64,000 nucleotides of DNA, taken from contig DASVQY010000035.1 of the NCBI GenBank assembly GCA_036388895.1, positions 1-64,000 on the forward strand, written 5' to 3'. The DNA comes from SXVE01 sp036388895. GTDB taxonomy: Bacteria > Acidobacteriota > Blastocatellia > Pyrinomonadales > Pyrinomonadaceae. The position numbers were made by a program, and so were the translations under genes. Below, in pieces: positions 61,484-64,000 of the stretch. Within the stretch, counting starts at the first letter, position 1. Each line of letters starts with the position of its first letter. The notes under the pieces are model-generated. The model saw only the letters and a program-made list of their open reading frames with translations. It made no database searches and had not been told where the DNA came from.

Positions 61484-62209
61484 ATGTCAAACGAAAGAAC
61501 CGCCAATGAAATCGCTCATGCCAAAGCCGTGCGCGAAATGTTTTCCGGCATTGCCGGCAAATACGATTTTCTTAACCACTTTCTTTCAGTTAACACTGAT
61601 AAGCGCTGGCGACGCCTGGTGAGAGAAAAACTCGAAGATGTTTTGAAAGACCAGAACGCGCTGGTTTTGGATGTGGCTTGCGGCACCGGTGATTTATCGC
61701 TGGAGCTGCAAAAAAATTCAAATGCAAAAGTTATCGGCACTGATTTTTGCCGCCCGATGCTCGCTATTGCCCGCGATAAAAACGAAAAAAACAACGAACG
61801 AATTCCCTATGTTGAAGCCGACGGGATGAATTTATCGTTCGCCGACACAAGTTTCGACGCGGTGACAATTGCTTTCGGTCTGCGAAATTTTTCCAACTGG
61901 CAGAATGGATTAAAAGAATTGCACAGAGTATTAAAGAAAGGCGGCAGGCTTGTCATTCTCGAATTTTCCACGCCGGTTGTTCCCGGCTTTAAACAAATTT
62001 TCAATCTTTATTTCACGCAAATTCTTCCCAGAATCGGCGGCGCGGTCAGCGGTTCACGCGGCGCTTACGAGTATCTTCCCGATTCGGTTTCGCGGTTTCC
62101 AGGTCAGAAAGGCTTGGCTGAAATGATGCGGCAAACCGGATTCTCCGATATCGAATATAAAAATCTGACCGGCGGCATCGCCGCGATTCACAGCGGGATG
62201 AGAATGTAG
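61484..62209 (+). CDS. menG: Demethylmenaquinone/ubiquinone methyltransferase
   Basis: 241 aa. VLDVACGTGDLSLELQ (motif I), FDAVTIAFGLRNFSNW and HRVLKKGGRLVILEFSTPVV, and the C-terminal AYEYLPDSVSRFPGQKGLAE are diagnostic of UbiE/MenG, which puts the last methyl on menaquinone or ubiquinone. Given the phylum, menaquinone is more likely. Confidence 0.92.
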   Translation: MSNERTANEIAHAKAVREMFSGIAGKYDFLNHFLSVNTDKRWRRLVREKLEDVLKDQNALVLDVACGTGDLSLELQKNSNAKVIGTDFCRPMLAIARDKNEKNNERIPYVEADGMNLSFADTSFDAVTIAFGLRNFSNWQNGLKELHRVLKKGGRLVILEFSTPVVPGFKQIFNLYFTQILPRIGGAVSGSRGAYEYLPDSVSRFPGQKGLAEMMRQTGFSDIEYKNLTGGIAAIHSGMRM

Positions 62210-62265
62210 ATGGTTGTGAGTAATTCCGTTTCGGTATAAAATTCTTCTGCTCATAAAGCCATTCA

Positions 62266-63246
62266 ATGAAATACAAAATTCTTAACTTCGCGCGTCAACT
62301 GGCTCTGATTTTGCTCGTCATTTGGACGGTCGTGTCTTTAGTGACGCTTTTAATCGAACTCGTACCGGGCGACCCGGCGACGACTATTCTCGGCGAAACC
62401 GCTTCGCAGCAGCAAATCGCCAATTTCAACCGCAAACACGGTCTTGACCGTCCGGCTTTTTTCTTTTCATACAGTTCGGCGGAAGGTTTCGAGTGGAACG
62501 GCGCTGATAATCGTTACGTTGATTACTGGCTCGGGCTTTTGCAGGGCGATTTGGGAACGTCTTTTCGCACTGACCGACCGGTTCTGGATATGATTCTCGA
62601 GCGTTACCCGTCAACAATCGAACTGGCGATTGTTTCAATGATTATTGCAATTTCTATCGCGGTACCGCTCGGCGTTCTCGCCGGAACGAATAAGAATTCG
62701 CTGATAGACAACTTTTCTTCCTTCGTCGCGCTTTTGGGAATTTCGCTTCCGACTTTCGTAATCGGACCGTTTCTGGTTTATCTTTTCGCCGTCAAATTCC
62801 GAATATTCGCTCCGACCGGAAGCGCCAACCCGGAAGATATTATTTTGCCCGCCGTCACTTTGGGCGCGGCGCTTTCGGCTATTTTAACGAGAATGGTGCG
62901 AAGTTCCGTAATCGAAGAACTCGGCGAAGATTACGTTCGCACGGCGCGCGCGAAAGGCTTGAGCGAGCGAAAGGTCGTTTACAAACACGTTTTGAAAAAC
63001 GGCTTGATTCCGGTCGTGACGATTCTGGGCTTACAGCTCGGCGTTTTGCTGGCGGGCGCGATCATCACTGAAAAGATTTTCAACTGGCAAGGCTTGGGAT
63101 TGCTGCTTTTGGACGAAGGCATCGGAAAACGCGATTATCGTCTTGTACAGGGCTGCGTTTTGGTCATCAGCGTGACGTACATTCTGGCAAATTCTTTAAC
63201 GGACTTGGTTTATCGTTGGCTTGATCCGAGAATTCGACTTTCTTAA
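62266..63246 (+). CDS. Dipeptide/oligopeptide ABC transporter permease (DppB/OppB type)
   Basis: 326 aa, six spans. The first span is LALILLVIWTVVSLVTLLIE, and the coupling EAA loop reads RTARAKGLSERKVVYKHVLK then NGLIPVVTILGLQLGVLLAG. Binding to the membrane ATPase and pairing with the next permease gives a peptide or nickel importer. The next gene is its partner, 83 bp downstream. Confidence 0.9.
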   Translation: MKYKILNFARQLALILLVIWTVVSLVTLLIELVPGDPATTILGETASQQQIANFNRKHGLDRPAFFFSYSSAEGFEWNGADNRYVDYWLGLLQGDLGTSFRTDRPVLDMILERYPSTIELAIVSMIIAISIAVPLGVLAGTNKNSLIDNFSSFVALLGISLPTFVIGPFLVYLFAVKFRIFAPTGSANPEDIILPAVTLGAALSAILTRMVRSSVIEELGEDYVRTARAKGLSERKVVYKHVLKNGLIPVVTILGLQLGVLLAGAIITEKIFNWQGLGLLLLDEGIGKRDYRLVQGCVLVISVTYILANSLTDLVYRWLDPRIRLS

Positions 63247-63328
63247 TTTAAGATTTCATATTGGCGGATTCAGGTTGGTTACAGTTTTTCTCCAATCCGA
63301 GATTCACAATCCGAAATCCAAAATCCAA

Positions 63329-64000
63329 ATGAATCGTTTAACTTACATCGGCATCGCCATCGCCGTTTTATTTATTATCGTCGCAATCTTCGCGCCTTTT
63401 ATCGCCACGCACGACGTGACGGCGCAAAATCTTGCGATGCGCTACGCCGCGCCTTCGGCTGAACATTGGTTTGGAACCGACGCTTTAGGACGCGATGTTT
63501 TTTCGCGCGTCGTTTACGGAGCGAGAATTTCGTTGCAAGTCGGCATTACGGTCGTTGCAGTTTCCTCCGTCATCGGGACGATTATCGGCGCTATTGCCGG
63601 TTTTTACGGCGGTTTTGTTGATAAATTTTTATCCGGCTACGTCTTCAATGTTTTTCTAGCTTTTCCGGGCTTGCTTCTGGCGATTGCTCTGGTCGCGTTT
63701 TTAGGCGCGGGACTCGGCAAATTGATTCTGGCTTTGTGCATTATCGGCTGGGTCGGATATGCGCGCGTCATTCGCGGTCAGGTGTTGAAGGTTCGCGAAT
63801 ACGATTTCGTGCAGGCGGCGCGCGCGCTTGGCGGGAGCAATATGCGGATTTTATTCACGCATATTTTGCCGAACGCCATTCAGCCTCTGATCGTTCAAGC
63901 GTCGCTCGGGATGGCTGGCGCGGTTTTGTCCGAAGCGTCGCTTTCATTTCTCGGGTTAGGAATACCGCCGCCGGCTCCGAGCTGGGGAACGATGATTGAA
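63329..64000 (+). CDS. ABC transporter permease (DppC/OppC type), partial
   Basis: Starts at the ATG at 63329 and stays open to the right edge (224 codons seen), so the end lies outside the window. MNRLTYIGIAIAVLFIIVAI, then HWFGTDALGRDVFSRVVYGA and, after a span, the start of the membrane core with an EAA loop (VLKVREYDFVQAARALGGSN) are typical of DppC. It pairs with the permease before it. The gap before it contains AATCCAAA-type heptads. Confidence 0.88.
   Translation, partial: MNRLTYIGIAIAVLFIIVAIFAPFIATHDVTAQNLAMRYAAPSAEHWFGTDALGRDVFSRVVYGARISLQVGITVVAVSSVIGTIIGAIAGFYGGFVDKFLSGYVFNVFLAFPGLLLAIALVAFLGAGLGKLILALCIIGWVGYARVIRGQVLKVREYDFVQAARALGGSNMRILFTHILPNAIQPLIVQASLGMAGAVLSEASLSFLGLGIPPPAPSWGTMIE

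Overview
The window looks like a chromosomal segment of an Acidobacteriota genome, most likely class Blastocatellia. The signs are a VWFA protein of the acidobacterial type (TIGR03436-like), a winged-helix/TolB-propeller regulator, many secreted proteins with short signal peptides ending in xxAQ or xxGQ, a huge alpha-2-macroglobulin, KdsD (Gram-negative LPS), MenG/UbiE (quinone) and a YtxJ-like bacillithiol-type protein. No rRNA, tRNA or CRISPR array was recognised.

Region A (1-12.1 kb and 20.6-29.6 kb) is AT-rich accessory DNA and holds the most unusual feature of the window. A 26-bp imperfect palindrome (arms GTCTCAAAAA and TTTTTGAGAC around the asymmetric core GGGTCG) occurs about 27 times, at least 20 of them well preserved. 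I found none in 12.2-20.6 kb or after 29.6 kb. Copies typically lie 0-55 bp past the stop codon of a single small gene. The orientation of the asymmetric core follows the strand of that gene: minus-strand genes have GGGTCG on the plus strand and plus-strand genes have CGACCC. From 3.9 to 12.1 kb the pattern is one gene, one palindrome, next gene, all on the minus strand, and the genes are mutually unrelated (single-TM peptides, lipoprotein, TonB C-terminal proteins, SAM methyltransferase, zinc-ribbon protein and others). It resembles an integron cassette array, but the sites do not look like attC and no integron integrase is present. A REP-like family is the main alternative.

Region B (12.1-15.0 kb) is a small degenerate mobile element that abuts one palindrome: a dead tyrosine recombinase (in-frame stop, first catalytic Arg lost, N-terminus missing), small unknown genes, and a gene II/X-type replication initiator. 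Next to it are a secreted beta/gamma-crystallin plus VHL-beta protein (15.0-15.6 kb), and a zinc-motif protein divergent from a winged-helix/TolB regulator (15.7-18.4 kb), then a GT39-like glycosyltransferase.

Region C (29.8-64 kb) is ordinary chromosome with GC-richer coding: KdsD, membrane proteins, tandem NTF2-like secreted proteins, alpha-2-macroglobulin, a PspA pair, PilT, an ATP-grasp enzyme, TPR proteins, an ECF sigma/anti-sigma pair separated by strong hairpins, a CrtC-like lipocalin, a macrodomain protein, glycogen phosphorylase, a YtxJ/DUF971 cluster, a zinc-ribbon/TonB protein, a catalytically dead M16 peptidase homologue followed by menG/ubiE, and dipeptide-type ABC permeases running off the right edge.
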